A stretch of DNA of 64,000 bases, taken from the NCBI GenBank assembly GCA_017506865.1, contig JAFCMP010000510.1, forward strand, positions 558,001-622,000. The letters are read 5' to 3'. This DNA is from Tribonema minus. Its lineage: Eukaryota > Sar > Xanthophyceae > Tribonematales > Tribonemataceae. Below, piece after piece: positions 1 to 12,830 of the stretch (position 1 is the first letter of the stretch; each line of letters starts with the position of its first letter). Position numbers and translations under genes: made by a program. The notes below the pieces were generated by a model, which was not told the DNA's origin, did not search any database, and saw only the letters and a program-made list of their open reading frames with translations.

Positions 1-45
1 GGCGGCGGCGGCAGCGGCGGCGGCAGCGGCGGCGGTCGCGGCGAG
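1..45. repeat. GGC/GCG triplet repeat at left edge
   Basis: The window opens with imperfect GGC/AGC triplets running for about 45 bases. Read on the minus strand this would be an alanine/proline/arginine-type low-complexity tract. It may belong to the minus-strand partial gene whose exon lies at 340-494, but I cannot connect them. Confidence 0.7.
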
Positions 46-339
46 GAGAGGAGTGGGTGACAGGGTGAGACGCATATTCCACACATCTGCTGAAAGGCAA
101 GATCGGCGGCTTTTTGCGACTTGAACAACGACATGAATGCGTCGCGCTGAATGTCCCCTGCCGCAGCGGCGCTGCTGCCAGCGGGTCAGCTATGGCCCCC
201 AAACAAGCGTAGTATTGCAATTGAGGTTTCTGCTGTTCGAGCAAGGCAGCGTTCAGCGGCAAGCAGCGCCAATCTGCGGCGGCGTTCTCATCACACCTGA
301 CCATCGCCCTTCTGGTGCCAGGAGTGAGTGTTGGGGGGG

Positions 340-494
340 GGGGCGGGGGGCCCCGCCCACAGCTCGAATGTGATGCCGGCCTTCGCGCCGGGGGGAGCGG
401 GGTCGGGGATCAGCGGCTCTTCGATGACGAAGCGTTCGTCGAAGACGGGGCGCTTGGTGCCGGGCTGCTGGTCGGAGTTGAGCGTTGTGCCCAC
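340..494 (-). CDS. Partial exon, possible C2-like domain (hypothetical gene running off the left edge)
   Basis: Minus-strand reading gives a protein-like segment starting VGTTLNSDQQPGTKRPVFDE and continuing through ERFVIEEPLIPDP to AGITFELWAGP. A consensus 3' splice site (attgcag followed by gtgggc) sits just upstream, so the exon starts at 494. The TKRPVFDERF pattern resembles the 'kTk.p.fdE.f' strand of C2 domains; this is a weak resemblance, not an identification. The 3' end of the exon is unclear because a run of Gs around 337-353 disturbs the frame. The exon's first 60 bases and its acceptor are copied upstream (about 622-681 and, degenerate, 823-867). Most of the gene would lie outside the window or in exons I could not recognise. 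Confidence 0.4.
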
Positions 495-880
495 CTGCAA
501 TGAGCACGGGCAACGCGACGAAAGACGGCGGTTACACTTGCTGTAACTGACAAGCATACGCATGGCTGCGGGTAGACCAGCTGCAGTTTTGAGGCAGCTG
601 CATGTATGATGGCGGCGCATGTTCGTCAAAGACGGGGCGCTTGGTGCCGGGCTGCTGGTCGGAATTGAGCGTTGTGCCCACCTGCAGGAAAAGGCAACAT
701 GGCGGTTAAACTTGCTGTGACCGGCGAGCCCCTGAGGGAGGGCCAGTGGTACGCATGGTTGCCAGCATACCAGCTGTACATTGCAGCAGCTGCATGTATG
801 ATGGCGGCGCATGTGCATCAGAGACGGGGCACTTGTTTGCCGGACTGCCGGTCGGAATTGAAATTGGCCGGAGTTGAAGT
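432..880. repeat. About 190-bp tandem repeat, 2.3 copies, including an exon edge
   Basis: The block gacggggcgcttggtgccgg recurs at 444 and 631, and a degenerate form recurs at 823 (spacings 187 and 192). The copies also share gcagctgcatgtatgatgg before the next unit. On the minus strand each copy contains a splice-acceptor-like tgcag followed by the start of the 340-494 exon. The array therefore looks like tandem duplication of an intron/exon boundary. Confidence 0.8.
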
Positions 881-2700
881 TGCCAACGTGCAAAACACAG
901 GCCACGGGGCGGTCATAGTACTTACAAAATTACGCGCAGTGGCTCAAGAATGCGGCAGTAACGCGCTGTGACACCGCTGAGCCCTAGGTCGGCATTGTAT
1001 TGAGGTCAGGATTGATGAAGTTGAAGTACTATTGAGAGGCATCAAACTTGGCAGCCCCAGAGCGCCAGCGGTGCACACGAGTGCGAGCAGAGCAACTGAT
1101 CTTCCGAGGCGACGCGTGGTCGTGCTACATGCATGTTGAACTTGGCAAGGTGCACGCAGCAAAAAGTATCGTATCGATGCGCGTATTTATGTGCACATTG
1201 GCAGTAGCTAGACTGGGAGGGTGTAGTGCAGACTAGGTTGTGGTAAAAAAATTGCAAACCCTGCGCACACACACGGGACACCTGGGCCGGCCCTCTCGGG
1301 ACCTTCATACATACAAGTCTATGAGTACACTCTGACAGCGCCTGGATATGCGAGTGCGCTCAAGCGTGCCTGACCGCTGGCTTTGCTGTGAAAGTAGGCG
1401 AACGCATGCCATGCATCTCTGCAAGCCGTGGACAGAGGAAACTTGACACCCCCGAGCTGTCTTCACACATCAATCTGAGATTGAAGTTATATATATGCGT
1501 GCGGCACTGGCACTTGAGCATGTACCAAGCCCTCCTAAGCGATGTCCTGGAGTACTGTTTCATCGTGCACGTCGGCCTGCGGCATGTGCGCATCTACCCC
1601 CCGTTCGCATTGGCCACTTTCAATAATTCAACTGGTGCTTGAACGTTGTCGGTAAAAAAAAAATCAGCAGTGGCAGACCGGGGAGGTCGGGCGCCAAAAA
1701 GCAGAAGGACGGGACTGGGACTGCTGAGAAAGAGACGGAGAGACCCCCTTTCATTCCACCGTACATGACAAGCTCTGAACAGCGCCAAAGCCGCTATGCG
1801 AAGTCGCGTACAGCAGACTTTGAATGGCGGACAGCGTGTGTGCTGCAGCTTGTTCACTTATCCTGTTTTGACAGCATTGGTTGCACCGAATCTGCCAGCA
1901 ACGAAATCATCATAATAATAATGCTCTCAAGGCCAGTTTGCGAGCCCCCATCTTGCGTGCTAAAATGCATGAGCGAAGCGAAACGAATCGTGCTGAAGCA
2001 ATAGAAAGGCGCACACAAGTGCTGGCTATCAAGTCGAGCGCAGCGGCTAGTGCACGACGAGGCAGAGGCATCAAAAGTGCTGCTGGAACGACTACACATT
2101 ACCAGAGAGTCTAAGGTACATTACTGGCGAAGATGAGCCGATCGCCAGCACAGCAAGTGAGGTTTCTTCAACTTTAACACGCGCAACTTGCCTTGACGCC
2201 ATTGTAGAGCACTGTAACGAAGCTCACGTCGCCAGATTTAGTGGGCACATTCCTGGCGCTGACGATGTGCACGTGCAGCACAGGTATTTTGCGCAATGGT
2301 GAAGCCATATAGCTCCCCACACTGAAAGAGTTCGCTGCACCGCCTGGCCTCTTGCGCGCCCTGGCCGCCTCAGCACACCCGCGTCATGCGAAGTGGCACA
2401 TGATCTGCCCTACACAAAGCCACAGCCATGCGGTATGCTGCTGAGAGTCGGCGAGGTTTTTTTGAAACAAAAAAGTAAGAATTTGACCTCCGGGAACGCT
2501 CCTGTCCCCGGGAACGCTGAGCATCACACCTCTCTCTCTGAACTTCAACTTTCACGCCCCCCCCCCCCCCCTCCCACCCCACCCCACGTACGCGCACTCA
2601 CCGGTGCACGTTGGCGCATCGCAGCGCGTGCCAGTCCTTGCCGCTGAAGATGATAAAGTTATGATACAGCCTGTTTCACGTGACAACTAAGTGATGGGCC
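881..2700. other. No gene recognised
   Basis: I see no convincing coding sequence here. It holds short ORFs with no domain signature, a C-rich pyrimidine tract near 2557-2585 and scattered TTGAAGTT words (for example about 1013). The last also occur at LINE junctions elsewhere in the window. Confidence 0.5.
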
Positions 2701-3227
2701 ATGGGCGACCCTTGTCGGAAGTACCGTAGGACTGGGATCCGCCGGGCCACCGGGAAGTCGCAGGATGGACATCGTGCTGCCTGCCGACGCCTTCCCAGTG
2801 ACCGGCTACAACGACCCGAGACGTCAACTACCGCTCATGGTAGACGGTTACCTGCTTCGAGGCACAGGTGGCGTCGCGGGCGCGGAAGACTGCAGCAGAC
2901 CCCGAGCGTTGCTGCCGCGACCAAGAGGCCGCCAAATACACCCACTTTTCTGGTCATTATGATTAAAATTGCTACAAACTTGTCACTTTGGCAATCGGGT
3001 CATTCGGCAGCATCGGGGAGCAGGGGCGGAAGCTGCTGGAGGCTGTGGCGGAGGAATACGCCAGCAGGATGTCAGTGCCCGGAGGAGCGCGCCCTAAAGC
3101 TCTTAAGGGCATCGCCCTGGCGCGCTTACGCTTGGCACTGTCGGCAGCGCTCCACACGGCGTACTCTGGCCGTGTCATGACACCCATGGCAGAATCCAGG
3201 GGGGGGGGCACATGGAGGAGGACGTAG
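2701..3227 (+). pseudogene. Decayed fragment of a non-LTR retroelement C-terminus (probable)
   Basis: Two plus-strand reading frames look like eroded protein. One at 2765-2959 contains PVTGYNDPRRQLPLMVDGYL. The other at 2988-3227 contains GSFGSIGEQGRKLLEAVAEE followed by ARLRLALSAALHTAYSGR. The second resembles the tail of many algal and protist RT-endonuclease proteins (SFG-x-I-G-x-x-G-x-x-LL ... AR-x-RLA-x-SAA). The frames do not join without indels and neither has its own start. I infer an old retroelement relic. The family match is from memory of motif shape and could be wrong. Confidence 0.35.
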
Positions 3228-6200
3228 GGGAGGATCCCGAGATGCCATTTGGCGGCGGCGGCGGTTGAGTGGTTGTCGTTGAGACACTTTCAGACTGTCA
3301 CACGACATGTACATTCCGTACAGCAAGCTTCAAGTTAGATGCCATTCATCTGGGCTTTTTCGCGCCCTGAGCGAGAATTAATATAAAGTACCTTAGGATC
3401 CTTTGACGCTGGGTTCTTCACTTTCTTATACTGCAGCGCTACATGCCCGTTGGTGCACTGTGCCTGCTGTTGCGCAGGTCATACCACATGTGCAGTAACT
3501 GCATTTGATGCGCGATGTGTATCTGGCGCCAACAATTCAAAGCCCGCCTCCAGAACTTCACCCCAACAGTCATTTTTTCACCAAAGGCAGCAGCACTCAG
3601 CAGCAGAATAAAACCTTGAAAACAAAAAAGAAAAGAAGAGAGCTAAGAGGAAGCAGGCGCCTAGGGAGCGCAGAACCCAGAAACATTCAAGTTGAGGTCA
3701 CTGCCACCTGCACGGGATAAGCAACGTCCAGAGCCAGCGTACTGAAAACTCATACATACAAATGGCTGACTTTCACGGCGACGACCGCAGTGTAGCACGA
3801 AGATGCAATTTGGACGCAACGACAAGTTGTTCAGGTTGCAGCAGGGACCAACTGGAGTGAGGCAACCCTTAGGTGGAGCAGTAGTTGAAGTAGGGCTTGC
3901 AGTGCGAATGCCTTTTTCACCTTTATAAGACACCTGACACCATGACCTCCTGACTGGACTGCTTTCCACTGCCTTGGCTGCTGGCATTGCTTCCATTTCA
4001 TATGGGCTTGCACACAGTACACAGGCGTGTGGAAGTGAGGTCTCAGGAGTGCTGAGGTGTGTAAATCTGTAGCAGTAGATCATATACACACAGCAGTAAG
4101 GAAACTCATGCTCAATATGTACGACGAAATGCGTTGCATTGACCACCCGGGCGCACACAACCACAAAACTACAAATCTGACTGCAGTACTGCTCATGACC
4201 GACCAGTGTTACAGTACTAAAGAACACACCGTGAGCGACTTAGACACCATGGCAGACAAAGCATAAGTTTTGAATACAACAGAGGGTAGAAGGTCACTCA
4301 AATCGTGCATTGCCGTTCATGTGCAAGACAGCAGATCAAGTTCCTCTGTGAAACTCTTCAAGTTGTGACCTTACAAGTGCAAGTCTACTTATACATTTGA
4401 GGGCATAGGCAACGATGCAGTGCTGATAGAAGACATGTCTGCAGGTACATGGTGCACATGCAATGCACGGTGCTCCTCACTCAGGCTGGTACAGCGACCA
4501 TTGTGGCACACGCTACGCGTGCTCTATGCATAAGCACCGCGTCTGTGCAGTGTGCATGTATCTAGAGCGCAAGCGCTTACTCTAGCTGCCTGCTCGTCGG
4601 CTATGCAGCTGCCTGCTGCTGCTGCGCTGCTGCTGCTGCTGCTGCGCTGCTGCTGCTGCTGACCTAGTGGCATGTCGCCTGCCACTGTAGGTGGCGTTGC
4701 TGCCTGCATCTGCCTTGCTACCTGCAGAATTTTGCGCTGCACATATGCGTCGAGTAGCATCAAAGGGACAGGACATTCGTAGCTGACCAATGACGTGAGC
4801 AGCAGTGTTTGTGATTGTGTTTGTAAATGTTTGCAAGCCTGTGATATGGCCAGCCAGCATTTTGCAACAATTGCATGCTAGCTCACCCTATTTTCATATG
4901 CTTTCAACGCAATGCCCGCCTACCCTATAGCATGTACGTACGTACGTTGTCGTTGAACCCTTTGTGATGGCTGTTGTGTATACAACTTCACATGGCATTA
5001 GCACTAATGCATATGGCATAGCATTTAATGGTGACACACGGCCGGATCTGCAACACGCCATCGTTCCTCATCATCGTAGATGCTAACATGTATTGTTTAC
5101 TGTAGGATCACCCTCTCTCCCCCCGGCGGGTCGTCGCCAGGCAGGGTGTTCCTGTCATGGGAGCTAGGAGGATAATGACGCGCTCAACAGCGGCAAGCGC
5201 CTCGGCATCTAATAGCGCAAGTGGTGGTGGGCGCGGGGCGATGCCAGCTTGGGCGTAAGCGCAAGTGGTGGTGGGGGTGAGGCGATGCTAGCTCGGGCAT
5301 CAGCGCTGTATACGTGAGTTCGTTAGCCTTAGTAGCAAATGCACACGTCATGACATCATGTTGCCCATGCTGATGCCCAGTGTTCTGATGCACCGTGACA
5401 CGCTGACCTGTCAAGTGCTCTCCGGCCTTGATATGGTTTCCCAATGTTCAAGCGCATTGGCAGTGCTACACTGCTGAGAAAGTTGAAGCGGAGTCTTGAG
5501 AATACCGCAAGCCACATAAAATAATAGTATGATATAATACAGCTCTGCTACAGTGAACATTGCGTTTTTGGCTCCAAGTGCTTTGGCAATAAGCTTTCAT
5601 CATCTGCATTGCCATTGCGCTCTGGTGTTGTTGTGATGTGACAATTGCAGTTAGAGTGCGCAAATCGAAGAAGGCAAATGTAGAATGTCTGTATGATGAC
5701 ATCATCATCAACAACTCACTGCTGCCGGTCTGCTTGCGCACTTGTAATGCTACAGTACACCTGTGTGCAAATCTACTGCATGAACTTTCACAGTCGGGAC
5801 GAGACGAGTAAACGAGTATGAGCCCTATAAAATTGCTGCCTCAGGATTCGTGCACGAGTATGAGTACTGTGCGAGTACTGCCTCAGTATGTATGCACGAG
5901 TACTGTATCATGATTGCCAGCTATTACAGAAAATAACACTGCAATTCTTGCAGTCAGTCCCATAATTGATGTGCTGTCGAGCGTGGTGATGGTGATGACA
6001 TGTCCTCATACATCTCGAGCAGGTCTGACGAGGTGTGCGTGATGGCAGCAGGTGAGGCATAATGATTAGGGGTAGCCTATGTAGAGCCTGCTCAGTGACC
6101 AACTTTCTGTTCTGCGCCACCATGTGTGGGACTCAGGGTACCTGGTCTGCAGCCATTCTGCATGCAACAAATGTACATTGGCTGTGATGTGTAATGCACC

Positions 6201-7506
6201 AGCAACGTATTTGAGGGCATGTATTAAGAGTACAGCCGTGCTCTTGCTGCACGAGTAGACGTCCAACTTGGTCGAGTATTTCCTCATGGTCTGATCTGCC
6301 GCCGCACACGCTGCTTTGATTGAGCTTGCTAAGCTGCAGCAGCTACTGGCAAGCAGGTTGAACGACTTGTCAACGCGCTACTGGACGTATTCATACATGA
6401 TCCTTCAATGTGACGAAGCGTGCAACACAGTCTTCACCAACAAATATGTCCAGTCTATGCAACGTGTCATGCTGGCGTGAGAGCCAACGGCATTCATCAG
6501 AGTGCTTGCATGCGTGCATCTGCCAATGACCTCAATTGACCTACTTGCTTGCACTGCTGCTGCTGCTGCTGGTACTGCTGCTACCTTTACAGGCCAGCAC
6601 CCTTTACTCTCCATGGCTGCTGCTGCTGTGCGCTGCAGCTGAGGTCTGCTGGGCTCACCTGAGTGTGAGGCGCCTACTGAGACATGCTTGTGTCCAGCAA
6701 CATACATCTGTGCTATTGAACATGACAACCACGAACTCCAGCCATGTTGCCACAGCGCCATAAGCGACCATCATCTCCAGCCATGTTGCAACAGCCATGA
6801 TGCCAGCGGCTGCGGTGCTAATGCAATGCTGATGAGCAATTTGGCCATGATCAATGTACATACTTCATTGTTGCTGCAACTCTGATTATTTTTCTGCTTT
6901 TGTTGGCCGCATTATATGCATTTGTGGCGACGTGCCTGTCAATGGCGATTGCTTTGCTCGCTGTGCGACATGTACTGTACATGTGAGAGAGTCAGGATCC
7001 TTGGTTGCTGGTTCACATGACTTTGACACACTCCATGTTACATAGGTGCATCAGGCCGCGCAGACCGCAACGGCAGCACAGAGCAATGCGCATGCTGGTC
7101 AGGCATGTGAGGCGTGTTTCAAAGTTGTTGCAGCCTGTTTGAGTCAATGAGATGACAGGTAACATCTGGCAGCTTGCAAATCTATTTCATGCTCTTTTTC
7201 AAAAGTTGTCATGCGACTAGCAGGTAATGCAGATGTGCATGGCAGACAGTGCCGGTAGTTGTCGTCGCACGGCTTACTGGCAGTTACTGCAAATCACTCC
7301 TGACATCATGTACAAGAACGTCGGTGAATGCATGAAGAGCAGTCCGCACGGGTTGCGAACAAGTGTTACCACAACACACAGGTGATTACATGCAGCAGCA
7401 AACAGTGGCTGTATCAAAGACGACGACAGAACGAGAAGAACAGAAGTGTTGCATATGGATGCTGTGTCACATGTAGGTGTATTGCATGTGAAAGGTGGCA
7501 TGCAAT
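3228..7506. other. Repeat-rich non-coding stretch
   Basis: No supported gene. Contents seen: a divergent copy of the 276-bp repeat (separate entry); a CTG/GCTG run at about 4614-4663; a 45-48-bp direct duplication at about 5213-5290 (gcgcaagtggtggtggg core); a cluster of gagtactg words at 5810-5910; another CTG run near 6550-6580; and paired catctccagccatgttgc-type repeats around 6730-6795. Long ORFs such as 3661-4227 (minus) cross the repeat copy and have no protein-like conservation I can recognise. Confidence 0.5.
3846..4116 (+). repeat. Divergent solo copy of the 276-bp repeat
   Basis: This stretch aligns end to end with the 276-bp direct repeats at 34398-34673 and 37499-37774. Shared blocks include ttgaagtaggg, catgac-tcctgac, gaggtctcaggag and aactcatgct, with many substitutions. 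It is clearly older than the two identical copies. It shows that the 276-bp sequence is a dispersed repeat family (solo LTR, or a MITE- or SINE-like unit). Confidence 0.8.
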
Positions 7507-10500
7507 CTACCTCTTCTTTTTCTTGGGCCCCGCGGTGCTGCCCGGTAATCGTTGACCTATTGGTGCCTTCGAACGGCGTTGCCTGATCAGAGGATCGTGA
7601 ACATTGCCTGCCACTCTGTCGCGGACTATTCGGCCAACATGCTGCAGCAACGCCAGTCCCTCCTGAGACGGCAGTGCCTTGGCATCTGCCAGCAAATTCT
7701 TGACAACAGCCCACATCTTAGTGTGAAGGATCACAACGCTCGCAGGGGCTACCTCCTGCATAACTGCCCCCCAGTCTTCCCCTACTACAACTTCGACCCC
7801 GCACGCGCCAGCACCGTAGCGCTGCGCGGCCAGCGACACAATCTGCGCCAGCACAAACGGGTCTCCGGCGTCATTCGTAATGCAGGCGGCTGTCAATGCG
7901 CTGGAGGGACGCATCCACCGAGGGTGTGTGTTGCGAAAGACGGCAACCGCAGTAGAACGAGGCACACGGTGGCAGCGTTTGCCTCCTGCAGACTGCGTAC
8001 AGGCGGGCCCCCTTGTTACGACGCTAAACTCAACTGGCTTTCGGGTCTTGGGCATGCGCTCTGGAACCCGCTCAGAGCGCACGGTCAGTGTCGTCTCTGA
8101 AGGGCGCTTTGACAGCACATCGCTAAGAACTGCTTTCGCATCCTTCACCGACAGCCTGTCAAGGTTGTGCCCATCAATTGCAGTGATGATGTCACCTACT
8201 GCGATGGCCCCACACACTTCTGCCGGAAGCAGTGCGAGTGTGGTCTTGTGCCGCGTGAACGCTTCCACGGTCACAACCTGATCAACAAAGCTAAACACAA
8301 CCCCAAGGCCCTCGCTATCCTCCAAACGCAGAGTCACGTCAAATATGCGAGCAGAAGCCACCTTGCTGTCAGCTGCAGCAAGCTCGCTCGCTGCGCAGCC
8401 GCTGCCGCTGCTGTTGTCTCCGTTACTGCCCAAGTCACAGCCCCCGCCGCACTTGCTAGCAACGACCGTGACTTGAAGCATGCAGGCGATGATGTGGCGG
8501 CAGAGCATCCCGGTGCGCGGTGTCTCCAGGCAGGTGCATAGAGCGGCCCCTGACGCAGCAATCACGACGGATTGACATGAGCTGCCCATGGTGGCAGAAA
8601 CGCTAAACCACTCCTGTTCTTGGAATGCTGAGCTCCGTTGTGCGATGGTGCGCAGCATGCTGATGCTGGCCCTCCTGCTGTCGTTGTCGTCCAAATCTGC
8701 ATCTGGTTCATCCTCTGCAGCCATTTCTGCATCGGCGCACACAAGACATCAGAGAGTGCAGTGAGATCAAAGCGAATGGTGGCGCAAGCACTGCAGAATG
8801 GCAGTTTCCATAGGTCAAAAGAGCTGCCATCGCTCGAGCAATGAGAAATTTAATATGACACTAGGGGTTGCATGAGGCAACAATCATTGCAACATAATGT
8901 CATTTGACTCTAGTTGTACTTAGCGCAAGACTGGTCCAACGTTGACGCGCACTTGCGCTGCAATGTGTCATTCAGCTCAAGCGGTGAGGTTCATGTGACG
9001 TGCCGGCGCCATCAATATCTGCTCGTGAGGTATTCAATGCACACACCTGCCGGCAAGGGCCGCATGTGACTGTGCGACATCACTGGAACAATTCAAGGCT
9101 TTCCAGACAAGGTGCGCCCAGCCAGCGCTGGGGGCTCCATATGTCATATGTCAGCAGGTGCCATGCCATGGATGCCTGATGTGAAATAGTCGTAAGCTGA
9201 CCTAAAGTGGTGAGAGGGCCTCCATCCGGTGCTTGTGCTACCGGATCATGTGATGGAAGGAACTATTATCGCATCTATTCTTGCAGCGAGACAATTGAAC
9301 GTGATGCTAATGCTATACAGCATATGCATGAAATGACGACGCAGGCAGGTTTACCTGGCAGAAGTTATATAACGCCACATGCTGCATTTATATAGCTCCC
9401 TAAGTCAGTGCCGTGCCCACCTCCTAATCATTGTATCACACCAACAAATACTAGTATGAGGTAGCTTCTGCATTGTGCAACAGTGTCACACACGTGTAGG
9501 ATGGCAGAAGGTGATTGGCATGTGGGGGTCGCATGAACGCAATGTTTCATAGCCATAGCGAACAAACATTTTTTTTAAACAGATTGTCTGAGAAGCACGG
9601 AATACACATGTTCAGCGACACAAGCAGTCGGCACAATTGTGTGGATTACGGTCCAGACAGACAAGTACAGCAGGGGCGCTACCAGGGCAAAGTGCATGTC
9701 AGCGGGACACAAGTTCTGCAACTATACAGTAGGGGGCGTGCATTGCATTGCTGTGCTGCTGATGCTGAGTGACCAGCCCACACATTAGATCTATGTGTGC
9801 AAAAGTTGTGCGCTCACCATTGACCAGGCTGCTCAGCAGACAAGGGGTCGCCAGCGTCCGCACACCACAGGCACACTTCACGGTATCTTTATGTTTTCTG
9901 CTTGAACAGGCACCTCGCCAAAGCAGAACTGGACGCTGACTGCCCTTTTGACATATGCAACGTCTAACAACCAAGAGCCTGCCAGCTTTAAGACTAACTG
10001 CGACCTCGGCATCAGATTCCAATTTGAAATCAATGCGCGGTTTACTTCAGACCATGAATGACTGACTGCCTTGGCCTTGCAACCCTGCTTGCCGCTAGCA
10101 ACAGGACGACACATGTCACGCATCAACCTTAATGCTTGCAGCACCCCAGATACTGGCAACACTATGTAGGTCAATTCATCTGAACGCGATGCATCCTGAG
10201 CTGCCAGGCAAGCCTGGAGCAGGCTATCAAGTACGACAAGCATTTCCGAACTGCGCAGTGGCAGGCATAGTGGTACTTGCCTCCCAAAAGTGACTCAACC
10301 GGCTCATCAGATTCGCCTTGATGTTGTTCATAAATGCCACTCGCAGATCAGATGGACTGTCCCCGGCCACGAGAGGGACATGGCGGCCTCAGCAGCGAAG
10401 TCCCTGCGGCAAAAAACAACATGGCATGATGCAAATCATCGTCAGCGCTGCTCCAAAACCTAAAGCTCCACAATGCAGAACAGAAACATATGGCAGCGAA

Positions 10501-12211
10501 GAGCAGCACATGTGCAATTGTGCAATCGCTTGCGTCTCTAGAAACAAGACTTGTTTCCTACCTGTCTGTAAAGCACACACGTGGATGCTGATTGCTCACC
10601 ATCTTGCTGTAGTGGTCAAAGAACCACGCGAAGGTCTGAGTATCCTCGCCATCCAGAACTGCCTGGCAGAAGAGGCGCGTTCTGCGGCAAAAGAAGCCAA
10701 GACACAAATCTTCGAGTGAGGCATTAAGCGCAAAAGTCTGGTTGAGGGCGCATCCCACAATACTGAACAAGACAGTGTGACCGCTAGCAACAGAATTAGG
10801 AGCTACAGTGCCACAATCACAATTCAGTAGCGAGAGTTTTAATTGCCATTGAGTAGCAGCAGTTCAAGAAACACATCAGCAACGACGACTGCAGCAACAT
10901 GGCAACACATTCTCACTTGCTCTCGCCATTGACACCAACGATGATGCTGAGCGGCAGGCCGCACTTGTTGGTTCCAAATGTGCAGTCCTGCGCATGAACC
11001 ACAGCAGGCGTGGTGATAATGAATGAGTGACCTGAAAACAACAACGATGGCTCAGCTCGTCACCGGGCTCGAGCACCGCCACAGATTTTGCAATGAAGCC
11101 GCTCTAAGTGTGCATGGGTAGGATGATGCAGGTTAACACATACAAACACATTTCTAATTGGCAAAAATACATGTACAATTGGCATATGCACTACATATTT
11201 CATGTGCTTTCACAAACAAAATATTCATCATCATCAGATAGTGGATCAAGCTACACACCTCCCATGATAACAGCACCACTATCAGAGAGGTGCTTGACCT
11301 GTCCACCACAATTGCAGCAGGTGCAGCTTCATCAGCTACAGGTGATTACTACGTTTGCAGGAGGCCATCCTGGAGAAAGCTGCAACAGAGTTACTGACCT
11401 GCAGGATGACGTCTAAGCCGAATTCATTGGCGCTCTCCACCTGTTCCGATGTAGCCCAAAAGGCACGGCGAAAAGTGCAGTCCTCCTCGAGATCATACTC
11501 AGCGTACCCTCCAGTGGCTCTCACATCGTTCAGCGCTGCAATGAAGTTTTTGCTATCGCCTTTGCTGAAGGCCGCTCTCGCTTTGGCTTCCGCAGCTATG
11601 TTGTTGAGTGTTTGGACCGCCGCTGGCTCAAACACAGCTGTTGAGTCGCCGCCGAAGTGATGGTACAAGACGGTATCATGCAGTGTCTTGCCGTGCATGG
11701 TAGGTACCTTGCTCCAGGTCCTGACATTATTCAGTACTTCCTCTGTCAGTTCTGCTTTGCTGATGATGCGGCAGCTGCCGTCACCAAACGACACTACTGC
11801 CTTCTTGTGGACATAGTCCAGAGGGTGGTTGTGGCCGTCGGTGAAGGATGGCGGCAACACCAGACACCACCTTATGGCAGAGTCAGCGAAGCTGCCGTTG
11901 ACTGCGGTATTCTCGTCGCTGGCCTGGGGCTGCACTACAATACGCCACTTGCAATCGGATTTGATGCATGGTATTACATTACGGCGCGGAACGTCAGGCC
12001 TGAGGTCGAACGCCCTTGCAGGTGGCTTGTCTGCGCAGTGGCAGACAATCCAGTAACGGGGGGGTCCTGAAGCCTTGCCCTTGGATTTCATGTAAACATC
12101 AAAGCCAGGCTCTGATGTGGTGACATGTAATCGCGCGGCCTCTAAGGCTGCTTGCGCTGAACTGAATGCTGTGTCGTGGAGCGCAGCAGCTGTCTGCGTC
12201 ATGGCAAACAT
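7507..12211 (-). CDS. MULE-type transposase-derived gene with SWIM finger and PDZ domain (multi-exon, one apparent frameshift)
   Basis: Exon 1 (12211-11399, 271 codons) has a FAR1/WRKY-GCM1-like zinc region, with CIKSDCKW then DGHNHPLD, and ends FGLDVILQ. Exon 2 (10987-10917) gives DCTFGTNKCGLPLSIIVGVN, the first catalytic-Asp block. Exon 3 (10762-10562) ends HPRVCFTDR, the second Asp block. Exon 4 (10403 to about 10281) gives WPGTVHLICEWH, after which a 1-base shift is needed to read FMNNIKANLMSRL. All these joins keep phase with GT-AG introns; a GC donor may end exon 4. The region 8743-10280 is unresolved, and the block with the third acidic residue was not found. The last exon (ATG or acceptor near 8742, stop at 7507) has a SWIM finger, CTCLETPRTGMLCRHI, then a PDZ domain (EGLGVVFSF ... 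GAIAVGDIITAIDGHNL), and ends in a basic KKKKR. Expected role: DNA transposition, or a domesticated DNA-binding protein. It is divergent to OLA1. Confidence 0.8.
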
Positions 12212-12829
12212 GCAAGGACAACAGAGAGCAAACGGAGAGCACACAGAGAAATGTGTAACGAAATCATCGCCGTCGATCAACGCGGCGACACGATGAGCAC
12301 AGACGCTACAGCGATGTGCGTCATGGCAACGGCGCCAATAACAGTGCGCTCTACGCGACGGCAGCCCTTCGCTGGTGAGCAGCAGTTGCAGTGCCAACAC
12401 TAGCAACTGCCAAATAATTTGGATCTGGAGCTGGAAACGATGAGAGAGACGACCTCACCAGGATCAGTTCTTTGCACACTTTATGAGAATCGCTGCCTGA
12501 GGTTGATCGCTGCAGCAAACTGCTCACCTGGGCCGCCGCTGCTGTTGTGTGCGCTGTGGCAGCAGCAACTGGGACTGGAGCCGTTCCCCGCATTACAGGC
12601 GCGAGAGCTTCCATGTGGTGCACCACAAGCACTTGCTGCCTTCTCGGCTGTCACTGGCAGGCCACGAACAGCACCAGCACCTCACACCACCACTTGAGCC
12701 CCAATCGCACGATTGAAGTCTGCTGAGCAGAGCGGCGCAGGGGGAACCTGCGCCGCAGCGGCGCAAATATGGGATCCGCTCACGGAGGACACGCCTCGAT
12801 TGAAGATTGAAGTTTGTGGTGTGGGTGTT

Positions 12830-12830
12830 G

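Noticed and set aside
291-905. 204-codon minus ORF
   Set aside because: It crosses the tandem repeat in shifting frames. Only the 340-494 part reads like protein, and the rest repeats it out of frame.
3661-4227. 188-codon minus ORF
   Set aside because: It overlaps a dispersed 276-bp repeat copy and has no domain or codon pattern of a gene.
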